NCBI GenBank assembly: GCA_947174225.1
Contig: CAMWIF010000026.1
Location: 1-13,010, forward strand
Direction of reading: 5' to 3'
Length of the DNA: 13,010 nucleotides
Origin: an uncultured Porphyromonadaceae bacterium
GTDB taxonomy: Bacteria > Bacteroidota > Bacteroidia > Bacteroidales > Muribaculaceae
A model generated the notes under the pieces. The model searched no databases. It had not been told where the DNA came from and saw only the letters and a program-made list of their open reading frames with translations. A program made the position numbers and the translations under genes. Below are positions 1 to 6,885 of the stretch, piece after piece. Positions within the stretch are counted from its first letter, which is position 1; each line of letters opens with the position of its first letter.

Positions 1-1
1 G

Positions 2-823
2 TTTAATCTCATCGCACTACGTTTTATCTCGGTGTTCTTTCCCGATTGCTCCTTCGAGCAGACCATCGTATCCGCAAAAGTGGATAAAGTGGCTTTCAAG
101 GCAACGGGAAAGGTTATCCTTGATCCGGGCTGGAAACTCGTCTATGCCGGCGACCGAAAGCCCGAAGACAATCCCGATAAAGACAGTTCCGAAAAGGAGA
201 ATCCCGACGAGGAGAACAGCGCAGGATTGCCCGTTTTCACAAAGGGTGAGGAGGGACCACACTCGCCAAGACTGGTGAAAAAGACCACACAGCCGCCAAA
301 GTATTTTACAGAGGGCACCCTGCTGAAAGCGATGGAGACGGCAGGAGCAATGGTTGATGACGAGGAGCTGAGGGAATCACTTAAAGCCAACGGCATCGGT
401 AGACCCTCCACACGTGCAGCCATCATCGAGATTCTCTACAAGCGCGGGTATATAGTGAAGGAAAGGAAATCACTACGCGCCACTCCGGCAGCTATCGAAC
501 TTATCGGGCTGATAAAAGAGGAATTGCTCAAAAGCGCAAAGCTCACTGGTATCTGGGAAGGGAGACTCCGTAAGATAGAACGACGCGAATACGATGCACG
601 GGAGTTTATCGACAACATTAAGTTGATGATTACTGAAATCACGATGTCGGTGCTTCGCGACACCTCCAACCGTCGTATTGTGGCAGAACAGCTTACCACC
701 ACTTCCTCTTCCCCAAAAGAGGAGAAAGACGATAAAGCAACCGAGGCTTCCGACTCCAAGAAGGGGAAACGAACCAGGAAATCGAAAAAAACAGATTCAG
801 ATAAACAGAAACCGGAACGATGA
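2..823 (+). CDS. topB: DNA topoisomerase III-like type IA topoisomerase, C-terminal part (5' truncated by window)
   Basis: This is the last 273 codons of a type IA DNA topoisomerase, which relaxes or decatenates DNA by single-strand passage. The frame is open from base 2 with no stop, so the true start and the catalytic Tyr region lie outside the window; the GTG at 32 is internal. Visible are the end of the core domain (an aliphatic NLIALRF segment near the start), then the conserved type IA block EGTLLKAMETAG followed by GIGRPSTRA and a short winged-helix-like stretch. An acidic low-complexity linker (roughly residues 55-75) interrupts the core. The protein ends in a Lys/Arg-rich tail (KKGKRTRKSKK) and has no zinc-ribbon cysteines, which fits TopB-type enzymes of Bacteroidetes better than TopA. 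The stop overlaps the start of the next gene (ATGA), suggesting co-transcription. Type IA family is secure; TopB versus another type IA paralogue is inferred. Confidence 0.88.
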   Translation, partial: FNLIALRFISVFFPDCSFEQTIVSAKVDKVAFKATGKVILDPGWKLVYAGDRKPEDNPDKDSSEKENPDEENSAGLPVFTKGEEGPHSPRLVKKTTQPPKYFTEGTLLKAMETAGAMVDDEELRESLKANGIGRPSTRAAIIEILYKRGYIVKERKSLRATPAAIELIGLIKEELLKSAKLTGIWEGRLRKIERREYDAREFIDNIKLMITEITMSVLRDTSNRRIVAEQLTTTSSSPKEEKDDKATEASDSKKGKRTRKSKKTDSDKQKPER

Positions 824-999
824 ACGAGACAGTACAATATATTATAGTGGGTGTGGTGCTTTTCGCAGCCGCCGTCTATATTGCTATGAAATTAGTCAAC
901 CTTCATAAAAAGGGGAAGGTTGACTCATGCTGTGGTTGCACACTTTCCGAGAACTGCAATAAGAAACATAACAAAAAAGACTGCCATGAGAACCATTAA
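820..999 (+). CDS. small Cys-rich single-span membrane protein (FeoB-associated Cys-rich type)
   Basis: A 59-residue ORF starts at the ATG overlapping the topB stop (ATGA) and ends inside the next gene, a coupled arrangement that supports a real gene. The N-terminus has one predicted membrane span (YIIVGVVLFAAAVYIAM, residues 7-23), followed by a basic stretch (KLVNLHKKGK) and a Cys-rich tail: C37, C38, C40, C46 and C55, with several His and Lys. This layout, a short helix then CCGC...C, resembles the FeoB-associated Cys-rich membrane proteins, small proteins often found near ferrous-iron transporters. The positive-inside rule places the Cys tail in the cytoplasm, where it could bind metal; that is inference. 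No feoA or feoB is visible here. The gene is well supported by position and composition; the family name is tentative. Confidence 0.68.
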   Translation: MNETVQYIIVGVVLFAAAVYIAMKLVNLHKKGKVDSCCGCTLSENCNKKHNKKDCHENH

Positions 1000-1588
1000 G
1001 ATATGGAATGACGAGGCCTCTGCCAAGCAGCTCGACCAGATATGCCGAGACCTCGAGGGGGGTAATGTCATAATTATGCCTACCGATACGCTCTATGCCA
1101 TAGCATGCGATGCATTGAATCCGAAAGCGATCGAGCGTATATGCCGTATGAAAGGTATCAATCCCGACAAAACAAACCTTTCTATAATTTGCTCCGACAT
1201 TTCGATGGCTGCCGAGTATGCCCGGTTTGACAACAAGGCTTTCAAGCTCCTGCGCGACTATACACCGGGTCCGTTCACATTCCTTTTCAAATCAGCACCC
1301 ACCCTCCCTAAGGCTTTCAAAGGGAGAAAAGTGGTGGGCATACGCATACCTGACAACAAGCTTTGCCGCGATATAGCTGAAAGGCTGGGCCATCCTCTAC
1401 TCACCACATCGATCGAATATGCTGATGAGGACTATGCGGTCAACCCAGAACTGATAGCCGAAACCTATGACAATCAGGTAGATCTGTTTCTTGAGGGTCA
1501 AGATGGCGACACGGTGCCCTCCACAATTGTAGACTGCACCGCAAGCGACCCGGAAATCGTTAGACAAGGTAAAGGCGAGTTTTTGTAA
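986..1588 (+). CDS. YciO/YrdC/Sua5-family protein (threonylcarbamoyl-AMP synthase fold, YciO-like)
   Basis: A 200-residue protein with the YrdC fold. Recognisable blocks are MPTDTLYAIACDA (31-43), TPGPFTFLFK (93-102), GIRIPD (118-123), LLTTSI (138-143), PSTIVD (178-183) and VRQGKGEF (192-199). Family members TsaC/Sua5 make threonylcarbamoyl-AMP for the t6A37 modification of tRNA. However, the nucleotide-site signature KxR...SxN of TsaC/Sua5 is not evident: the segment reads RMKGINPDK and the later block reads TTSIEY. In these places and in ERICR and DNKAFKLL it resembles E. coli YciO more closely, so annotation as a proven TC-AMP synthase would be too strong. I chose the ATG at 986, which begins MRTIKIWNDE and overlaps the previous gene by 14 bases; the upstream GTG at 920 would add 22 residues lying wholly inside the previous gene. 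Likely third gene of the topB cluster. Confidence 0.87.
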   Translation: MRTIKIWNDEASAKQLDQICRDLEGGNVIIMPTDTLYAIACDALNPKAIERICRMKGINPDKTNLSIICSDISMAAEYARFDNKAFKLLRDYTPGPFTFLFKSAPTLPKAFKGRKVVGIRIPDNKLCRDIAERLGHPLLTTSIEYADEDYAVNPELIAETYDNQVDLFLEGQDGDTVPSTIVDCTASDPEIVRQGKGEFL

Positions 1589-1607
1589 AAAATATGGTGT
1601 TGGAGTA

Positions 1608-1637
1608 TTGTATTGTGGAATTTTTTCCTTAATTTTG
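1608..1637 (+). promoter_or_regulatory. Bacteroidetes-type promoter for mdh
   Basis: TTG at 1608-1610, a 19-base spacer, then TAATTTTG at 1630-1637 match the Bacteroidetes sigma consensus TTG / TAnnTTTG. Transcription would begin near 1644 and give a leader of about 100 bases that is strongly pyrimidine-rich (CTCCTC runs around 1643-1682). It lies 20 bases after the stop of the YciO-like gene, so mdh probably has its own start. Prediction from motif match only. Confidence 0.6.
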
Positions 1638-1745
1638 CATCAATCTCCTCTAAGGACTGTTTCACTCTCCTCCTCTATCTCTTATCCACCATAACGATAT
1701 AGAAGAATATATACTTACATATTGACCCTTAAAACGTAATAAGTT

Positions 1746-2675
1746 ATGTCAAAAGTAACAGTTGTCGGCGCCGGTAACGTAGGCGCTACTGCAGCAAACG
1801 TCATCGCTCTGCGCGAAATTGCTGATGAAGTTGTGATGATCGATATCAAGGAAGGTGTATCTGAAGGCAAAGCCATGGATATGATGCAGACCGCAAATCT
1901 GCTCGACATGAACACTCGCATATCCGGCGTGACCAACAACTATGAGGCTACAAAAGATAGCGATGTTGTAGTTATCACTTCCGGAATTCCCCGTAAGCCG
2001 GGTATGACTCGTGAGGAGCTTATCGGCGTGAATGCAGGCATCGTTAAGCAGGTTACCGAGAGTGTGCTTGCCCACAGCCCCAACGCTGTTATAGTTTGTG
2101 TATCCAATCCTATGGACACCATGACTTACCTTATCCATAAGGTATCCGGTCTTCCCAAGAACCGTATCATCGGCATGGGCGGTGCTCTCGACAGCAGCCG
2201 TTTCAAATATTACCTCAGCAAGGCTCTCAAAGCTAATCCCAATGAGGTGGAAGGCTTCGTAATCGGCGGCCACGGCGACACCACTATGATTCCTATGAAG
2301 CGTTTCGCTACTCTTCGTGGCATACCTGTAACTGAGTTCCTTTCTGCTGAAGAACTCGACAAGGTTGCTGCTGACACTATGGTAGGTGGCGCTACTCTTA
2401 CAAAACTTCTCGGCACTTCCGCATGGTATGCTCCCGGTGCTGCCACTGCAGAAGTTGTAGAGGCTGTTATCCACGATCAGGATGCTATTATCCCCTGCTC
2501 CGCACTTCTCGACGGCGAATATGGTGAGAAAGACCTCTGCATCGGCGTTCCCTGCGTGCTTGGCAAGGGTGGTATCAAGAAAATTCTTGAGATCGACCTC
2601 AACGAGGAGGAGAAAGAACTCTTTAAGAAGAGCGCAGAGGCTGTACACAAGACCAACGCAGCTCTCCCCTGCTGA
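1746..2675 (+). CDS. mdh: malate dehydrogenase, NAD-dependent (LDH-like type)
   Basis: A 309-residue cytoplasmic enzyme interconverting malate and oxaloacetate with NAD(H). In anaerobic Bacteroidetes it commonly runs toward malate on the reductive branch to fumarate, succinate and propionate. The Rossmann motif GAGNVG is at residues 8-13 and the NAD-ribose Asp is D33. The substrate loop GIPRKPGMTR (80-89) carries R83 and R89, the Arg pair that selects oxaloacetate rather than pyruvate (lactate dehydrogenase has Gln at the first position). SNP(121-122), the LDSSRF block with D149 and R152, and the catalytic His H176 in GGHGD complete the active site. Length is normal for the short LDH-like MDH class. 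It follows a consensus promoter and precedes the phosphofructokinase gene by 35 bases. A long antisense ORF across it is a codon-bias shadow. Confidence 0.97.
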   Translation: MSKVTVVGAGNVGATAANVIALREIADEVVMIDIKEGVSEGKAMDMMQTANLLDMNTRISGVTNNYEATKDSDVVVITSGIPRKPGMTREELIGVNAGIVKQVTESVLAHSPNAVIVCVSNPMDTMTYLIHKVSGLPKNRIIGMGGALDSSRFKYYLSKALKANPNEVEGFVIGGHGDTTMIPMKRFATLRGIPVTEFLSAEELDKVAADTMVGGATLTKLLGTSAWYAPGAATAEVVEAVIHDQDAIIPCSALLDGEYGEKDLCIGVPCVLGKGGIKKILEIDLNEEEKELFKKSAEAVHKTNAALPC

Positions 2676-2710
2676 TAAAACAAAATAATTAAAAACAACC
2701 AATTACTCTA

Positions 2711-4369
2711 ATGAAAAAGAGTCCCCTTCAGAGAGTTAGGGCTGAATATCAGCCCAAACTCCCCAAGGCCCTTCAGGGTCCGGTGAAACTCAAAATCGGC
2801 GAAGCCACACAGTCTGTTGCCGACCAAGAGGAGATCAAGAAGCTCTTCCCCCACACTTATGGACTTCCTATCGTTCAGTTTGAACACAACGACAATCCGG
2901 AGCGCGTAGAGGAACCCTTCAACGTAGGTATTATCCTTTCAGGTGGCCAGGCACCCGGCGGACACAACGTTGTGAGCGGTATCTTCGACGGTATCAAGAG
3001 CCTCAATAAGGAAAACCGTCTTTATGGCTTCCTTATGGGTCCCTCCGGATTTGTCAATCATCAGTATATGGAGATCACTGCCGGTTATCTTAAGGATTTC
3101 CGCAACACCGGTGGCTTCGACATCATTGGTTCAGGCCGTACAAAGCTTGAGACTCCCGAGCAGTTCGAGGCAGGTCTTAAGGTTCTCAAGGAGCTTAACA
3201 TCAAGGCTCTTGTAATTATTGGTGGTGATGACTCCAACACCAACGCCGCCGTACTTGCCGAATACTACAAGAATATCGGAGCAGGTGTACAGGTAATCGG
3301 TGTGCCCAAGACTATCGACGGTGACCTCAAGAACAAGTGGATCGAGACATCTTTCGGTTTCGACACTGCTTGCAAGGTCTACAGCGAGGTTATCGGCAAC
3401 ATCCAGCGTGACTGCAACTCTGCCAAGAAATACTACCACTTCATCAAGCTGATGGGTCGCTCCGCTTCCCACATCGCTCTCGAGTGTGCTCTTGAGACTC
3501 AGCCCAACGTATGTCTTATTTCGGAAGAGGTGCTTGCAAAGCGTATGACTCTTGACAACATCGTCAACTACATATGCTATGTCATCGCAGAGCGTGCTAA
3601 ACTCGGCTGGAACTTCGGTACCGTTCTCGTGCCCGAGGGTCTTATTGAGTTTATCCCCTCTATGAAAGCTCTTATCGCCGAGCTTAACGACGTGCTGGCT
3701 GCCCACACAGCTGACCTTGACGGTCTCGACGAGAACCAGAAACTTGAAAAGATTCATTCTTATCTCAGCCCTGTCAACGCAGACCTCTATAAATCGCTTC
3801 CGAAGGACATTGCTCTCCAGCTCAGTCTTGATCGCGACAGCCACGGCAACGTGCAGGTATCTCTTATCGAAACCGAAAGCCTCCTCAGCGAAATGGTGGC
3901 AAAGCGTCTTGATGAGATGGCTGCCGAAGGTCAGTATGCAGGTAAGTTTGCTGCCCAGCACCACTTCTTCGGCTATGAGGGTCGTTGCGCCGATCCTACC
4001 AACTTCGACGCTGACTATTGCTACGCACTCGGCTTCAATGCAGCTATGCTCATCAACTCCGGCCTCACCGGCTACATGAGTTCCGTACGCAACCTCACCG
4101 ATCACACTGAGAATTGGATTGCAGGTGGCATACCTATCACAATGATGATGAATATGGAGCGTCGTAACGGTCAGCTCAAGCCCGTTATCCAGAAGGCTCT
4201 CGTTAACCTTAACGGTCGTCCCTACCTGAAGTTTGCTTCTATGCGTGAGACTCTTGCTCTCAATACACTTTACCAGTATCCCGGTCCGATTCAGTACTTC
4301 GGTCCCGCCGAGATCTGCGACCGTCCCTCAATGACTCTGCTCCTTGAGCACGACAAGTGCATTGACTAA
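2711..4369 (+). CDS. pfp: pyrophosphate-dependent 6-phosphofructokinase (diphosphate--fructose-6-phosphate 1-phosphotransferase)
   Basis: A 552-residue enzyme that phosphorylates fructose 6-phosphate with pyrophosphate instead of ATP, a reversible glycolytic step. Motifs in order are GGQAPGG (78-84), GGDDSNTNA (171-179), PKTIDGDLKN (199-208) and MGRSASH (248-254). The second Asp in GGDD (D174) and K200 of PKTID are the residues that distinguish PPi-using from ATP-using enzymes; D203 is the expected catalytic base. The length of about 550 residues and the N-terminal extension before the first glycine-rich loop place it with the long plant/Bacteroides-type PPi-PFKs. The only upstream signal is a 35-base A-rich gap after mdh, so I infer co-transcription with mdh. 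Codon use matches its highly expressed neighbour. Function is confident; gene symbol is the common usage. Confidence 0.96.
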   Translation: MKKSPLQRVRAEYQPKLPKALQGPVKLKIGEATQSVADQEEIKKLFPHTYGLPIVQFEHNDNPERVEEPFNVGIILSGGQAPGGHNVVSGIFDGIKSLNKENRLYGFLMGPSGFVNHQYMEITAGYLKDFRNTGGFDIIGSGRTKLETPEQFEAGLKVLKELNIKALVIIGGDDSNTNAAVLAEYYKNIGAGVQVIGVPKTIDGDLKNKWIETSFGFDTACKVYSEVIGNIQRDCNSAKKYYHFIKLMGRSASHIALECALETQPNVCLISEEVLAKRMTLDNIVNYICYVIAERAKLGWNFGTVLVPEGLIEFIPSMKALIAELNDVLAAHTADLDGLDENQKLEKIHSYLSPVNADLYKSLPKDIALQLSLDRDSHGNVQVSLIETESLLSEMVAKRLDEMAAEGQYAGKFAAQHHFFGYEGRCADPTNFDADYCYALGFNAAMLINSGLTGYMSSVRNLTDHTENWIAGGIPITMMMNMERRNGQLKPVIQKALVNLNGRPYLKFASMRETLALNTLYQYPGPIQYFGPAEICDRPSMTLLLEHDKCID

Positions 4370-4381
4370 TTCGTAGTTAAA

Positions 4382-4440
4382 AGTTTAGGGTTTAAGGTTT
4401 AGAAAAGAGAATTGTAATTCTAAACCTTAAACCCTCAACT
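4382..4440. repeat. near-perfect inverted repeat of TTTAGGG-like heptads (probable terminator hairpin after pfp)
   Basis: Arms 4382-4404 and 4418-4440 pair over 22 of 23 positions, with one T/C mismatch (4386/4436) and a 13-base loop. The inner 18 bp (AGGGTTTAAGGTTTAGAA against its complement at 4418-4435) are perfect. It begins 13 bases after the pfp stop, so a terminator role is reasonable, although there is no clean T-tract after the stem. The arms are built of near-repeated heptads (TTTAGGG, TTTAAGG), which is unusual low-complexity composition for this window. Confidence 0.75.
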
Positions 4441-4446
4441 ATAAAC

Positions 4447-4461
4447 TCTAAACCATAAACC
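4447..4461. repeat. third copy of the A/C-rich repeat, alternative partner for the inverted-repeat left arm
   Basis: TCTAAACCATAAACC repeats the right arm of the preceding inverted repeat (TCTAAACCTTAAACC at 4420-4434) with a single base difference. It can therefore also pair with the left arm (4388-4403 region) with one mismatch. It ends at the base immediately before the riboswitch P1 strand. Whether the alternative pairing matters is unknown. Confidence 0.6.
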
Positions 4462-4569
4462 AAATTTAGGGGTGTTCGTTCCGAACTGCTTTCAAGAGTG
4501 AGAGCACGAACGATCTGAGATCATACCCTTTGAACCTGATCCGGGTAATACCGGCGTAGCGAAAAATTT
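4462..4569 (+). promoter_or_regulatory. TPP riboswitch (THI element)
   Basis: The aptamer has the hallmark conserved segments AGGGGTG (4468-4474), CTGAGA (4515-4520), ATACCCTTTGAACCTGAT (4523-4540) and GCGTAG (4554-4559). P2 is formed by GGGT (4470-4473) with ACCC (4525-4528). P3 pairs the TTCGTTC region (4475-4481) with GAACGA (4508-4513), capped by an extra stem at 4487-4493/4500-4506. P5 is CCGG (4541-4544) with CCGG (4551-4554). P1 appears to be AAATTT (4462-4467) with AAATTT (4564-4569). Thiamine pyrophosphate binding normally represses the downstream gene. Here the P1 3' strand ends two bases before the ATG of the receptor gene, so control is probably at translation initiation. I found no consensus promoter between pfp and the aptamer. 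Confidence 0.95.
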
Positions 4570-4571
4570 TT

Positions 4572-6815
4572 ATGAAGAAAATAATTTTTTCTCTTCTCCT
4601 CGTGTCGACACTGTCGACATCACCGCTGTGCGCATATGCAAGCGAAGAGCAGTCTGCTGAACTTGACTCATTGGTGTCTACCCTCAGCGAAATCGAAGTA
4701 GTAGTCAACCGCGCAAATACCAAGACTCCTGTAGCCTTTACAAATGTATCAAAGAAGGAGTTGCTCAAAGACAATGACGGGCGCGATATGACATACCTTC
4801 TCCAATTCACACCGTCTGTAACCACGACCTCCGATGCCGGTGCCGGTATCGGATATACCTCTATGCGTGTGCGTGGCACTGATGGCTCCCGTATTAACGT
4901 CACAGCCAACGGTATTCCAATCAATAATCCGGAGAGCCATAATGTATATTGGGTAAATATGCCAGATCTTGCCTCATCTCTTCGTGATGTGCAAATCCAA
5001 CGTGGCGCCGGAACGTCTACCAATGGAGCTGCTGCTTTCGGAGCAAGTGTGAATATGATAACCGATGCCCCTTCCGAAACTCCTTATGCTGAATTTTCCG
5101 GTGCTTACGGAGCATACAACACGAGCCGTGAGACATTCCGTGTAGGTTCCGGTATGCTGGGGAACCACTGGAGTTTTGACGGACGTATAAGCCATTTACA
5201 CTCTGACGGTTATATCGACCGCGCCTCCACCGACCTGTGGAGCTATTTTACCCAGGCTGCCTACCGTGACGAGGCAACACAGATTCGTCTACTTGTGTTC
5301 GGTGGTAAAGAGAAGACCTATATGGCATGGGACTATGCATCGAAAGAGGATATGGAGAAATATGGCAGACGCTATAACCCGTGCGGTCAATATACCGATT
5401 CAGAGGGCAATATCGCCTATTATCCTGACCAGTTTGACAATTATATCCAGCATCATTTTCAGCTACTTTTCTATCGTCACCTCACTGAGCGTCTCCGCCT
5501 CAATGCCGCTCTCCATTATACAATGGACAACGGATATTATGATCAGTATAAAACCAAACGTACTCTCGTGGAGTACGGTCTATCCCCGTTTATCAATGCT
5601 GACGGAGAAGAGGTGAAAAAATCTGACCTCATACGTCTGAAAAACAACGTTAATGATTTCTACGGAGGTCAAGTGTCTCTCAATTATCAGGATGAGCGTT
5701 GGAATGTGGTGGGAGGCGTATCAGCCACCAATTTCAAAGGACACCATTTCGGACAGATAAAATGGGTGAGAAATTATGTGGGTAACCTCGACCCATTGCA
5801 GGAATATTACAATAATTATGGTCGTAAGTTCGACCTTAACACTTATCTTCGTGCCAACTACGATATTCTCTCAACCCTCTCTGCCTTTGCAGATGTGCAG
5901 TATCGACATATCCACTATACTATCAAGGGTGCGTCAGACAATTATGATTGGAACACCGATGGTCCATATATGCTCGACATACACCGTAACTGGAACTTCT
6001 TCAACCCTAAAGTGGGCTTAAACTTCACATCCGGCTCTCATAGGGCATTTGCATCCTGGTCAGTGGCACAGAAAGAACCTACCCGCGATAACTTCACAGA
6101 CGGCGACATCCATCATCTGCCGAAATCGGAACGTCTCAACGACTTTGAGTTAGGCTATACTTTCTCACTGCCTATTTTCTCAATTGGTGCCAATCTTTAT
6201 TATATGTTATATAAGGATCAGCTCGTCGCTACCGGTGAACTCTCCGACACCGGAAATGCAATCAGCGTAAATGTGCCTGATTCATACCGTATGGGTCTTG
6301 AGCTACAAACTGCTCTGCGACCTTGCAACTGGTTTGAGTGGCAATTCAACCTTACATGGTCACGCAACAGGATTAAGGACTTCGTAGAGGTAATTTATGA
6401 GGATGAATGGACTAATCCAATCTATTTCGACAGAGGCAATACCCCCATTGCTTTCTCACCTGACCTTATCTTCAACAATTCTTTCAATTTTAATTGGAAA
6501 GGATTTGATGCGCAACTTCAAAGCCGATATGTAGGCAGACAGTATATGAACAATGCCCACAGCAAGGAGGCTCGTCTTGATGCTTATTTCGTGTCCGACC
6601 TGCATTTAGGCTACACTTTCAAGAAAATTGCAGGAATTAAGGAGATAAAGGTGGGATTCTCCATCTATAATCTTTTCAACGAAAAATACTTCAACAACGG
6701 CTATGCGGGAGCAGGATATTATAAGGATAACGGTCAGGACGTAATTTATCGTTATGCCGGTTATGCAGCCCAGGCTCCTACTCACGTAATGGCAACCGCC
6801 ACCCTGAAATTCTAA
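4572..6815 (+). CDS. TonB-dependent outer-membrane receptor, predicted thiamine/thiamine-derivative importer
   Basis: A 747-residue outer-membrane beta-barrel receptor. Residues 1-23 form a signal peptide (basic MKK, hydrophobic core, probable cleavage at AYA/S). A TonB-box-like stretch (EIEVVVNRA, 40-48) leads into the plug domain (about 50-165) with typical blocks SMRVRGTDGSR, NGIPINNPESH and VQIQRGAGTSTNGAAAFG. The rest is barrel, ending in the C-terminal aromatic ATLKF expected by the Bam machinery. Unlike the second receptor in this window it lacks an N-terminal carboxypeptidase-D-like domain. Substrate assignment rests on context: it sits directly behind a TPP riboswitch and ahead of pnuT. 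This matches the known Bacteroidetes arrangement of a THI-regulated TonB receptor (called omr1 in comparative genomics) with pnuT. Transport would be energised by TonB-ExbBD encoded elsewhere. Confidence 0.93.
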   Translation: MKKIIFSLLLVSTLSTSPLCAYASEEQSAELDSLVSTLSEIEVVVNRANTKTPVAFTNVSKKELLKDNDGRDMTYLLQFTPSVTTTSDAGAGIGYTSMRVRGTDGSRINVTANGIPINNPESHNVYWVNMPDLASSLRDVQIQRGAGTSTNGAAAFGASVNMITDAPSETPYAEFSGAYGAYNTSRETFRVGSGMLGNHWSFDGRISHLHSDGYIDRASTDLWSYFTQAAYRDEATQIRLLVFGGKEKTYMAWDYASKEDMEKYGRRYNPCGQYTDSEGNIAYYPDQFDNYIQHHFQLLFYRHLTERLRLNAALHYTMDNGYYDQYKTKRTLVEYGLSPFINADGEEVKKSDLIRLKNNVNDFYGGQVSLNYQDERWNVVGGVSATNFKGHHFGQIKWVRNYVGNLDPLQEYYNNYGRKFDLNTYLRANYDILSTLSAFADVQYRHIHYTIKGASDNYDWNTDGPYMLDIHRNWNFFNPKVGLNFTSGSHRAFASWSVAQKEPTRDNFTDGDIHHLPKSERLNDFELGYTFSLPIFSIGANLYYMLYKDQLVATGELSDTGNAISVNVPDSYRMGLELQTALRPCNWFEWQFNLTWSRNRIKDFVEVIYEDEWTNPIYFDRGNTPIAFSPDLIFNNSFNFNWKGFDAQLQSRYVGRQYMNNAHSKEARLDAYFVSDLHLGYTFKKIAGIKEIKVGFSIYNLFNEKYFNNGYAGAGYYKDNGQDVIYRYAGYAAQAPTHVMATATLKF

Positions 6816-6822
6816 AAACAAA

Positions 6823-6855
6823 TCTAATTGTATGGATTTCTAATTGTATAGAATT
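6823..6855 (+). repeat. short tandem duplication between the receptor gene and pnuT
   Basis: TCTAATTGTAT occurs at 6823-6833 and again at 6839-6849, a 16-base offset, with similar bases after each copy (GGATT, AGAATT). It has the look of a small spacer duplication. The TTG that could start a longer pnuT frame (6844) lies inside the second copy, which argues that this stretch is non-coding. Confidence 0.55.
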
Positions 6856-6885
6856 TTTCATCCAATTCAAAATATTTTTTCGTAT

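Noticed and set aside
920..985. Upstream GTG start for the YciO-like gene
   Set aside because: It would add 22 residues lying inside the preceding small gene; the family N-terminus fits ATG 986.
1749..2702. Long minus-strand ORF (317 codons) opposite mdh
   Set aside because: It mirrors the strongly biased codons of mdh, has no recognisable domain, and mdh is unmistakable. The same applies to the 324-codon minus-strand ORF at 3131-4105 opposite pfp.
4382..4461. CRISPR array or true telomere repeat
   Set aside because: The units are short, degenerate, partly inverted and without spacers; the resemblance to TTTAGGG is compositional only.
6844..6885. TTG start giving a 234-residue PnuT
   Set aside because: The TTG lies in a 16-base spacer duplication directly after an in-frame stop, and the added residues are AT-driven; ATG 6886 begins just before the first membrane span. 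A longer form cannot be excluded.
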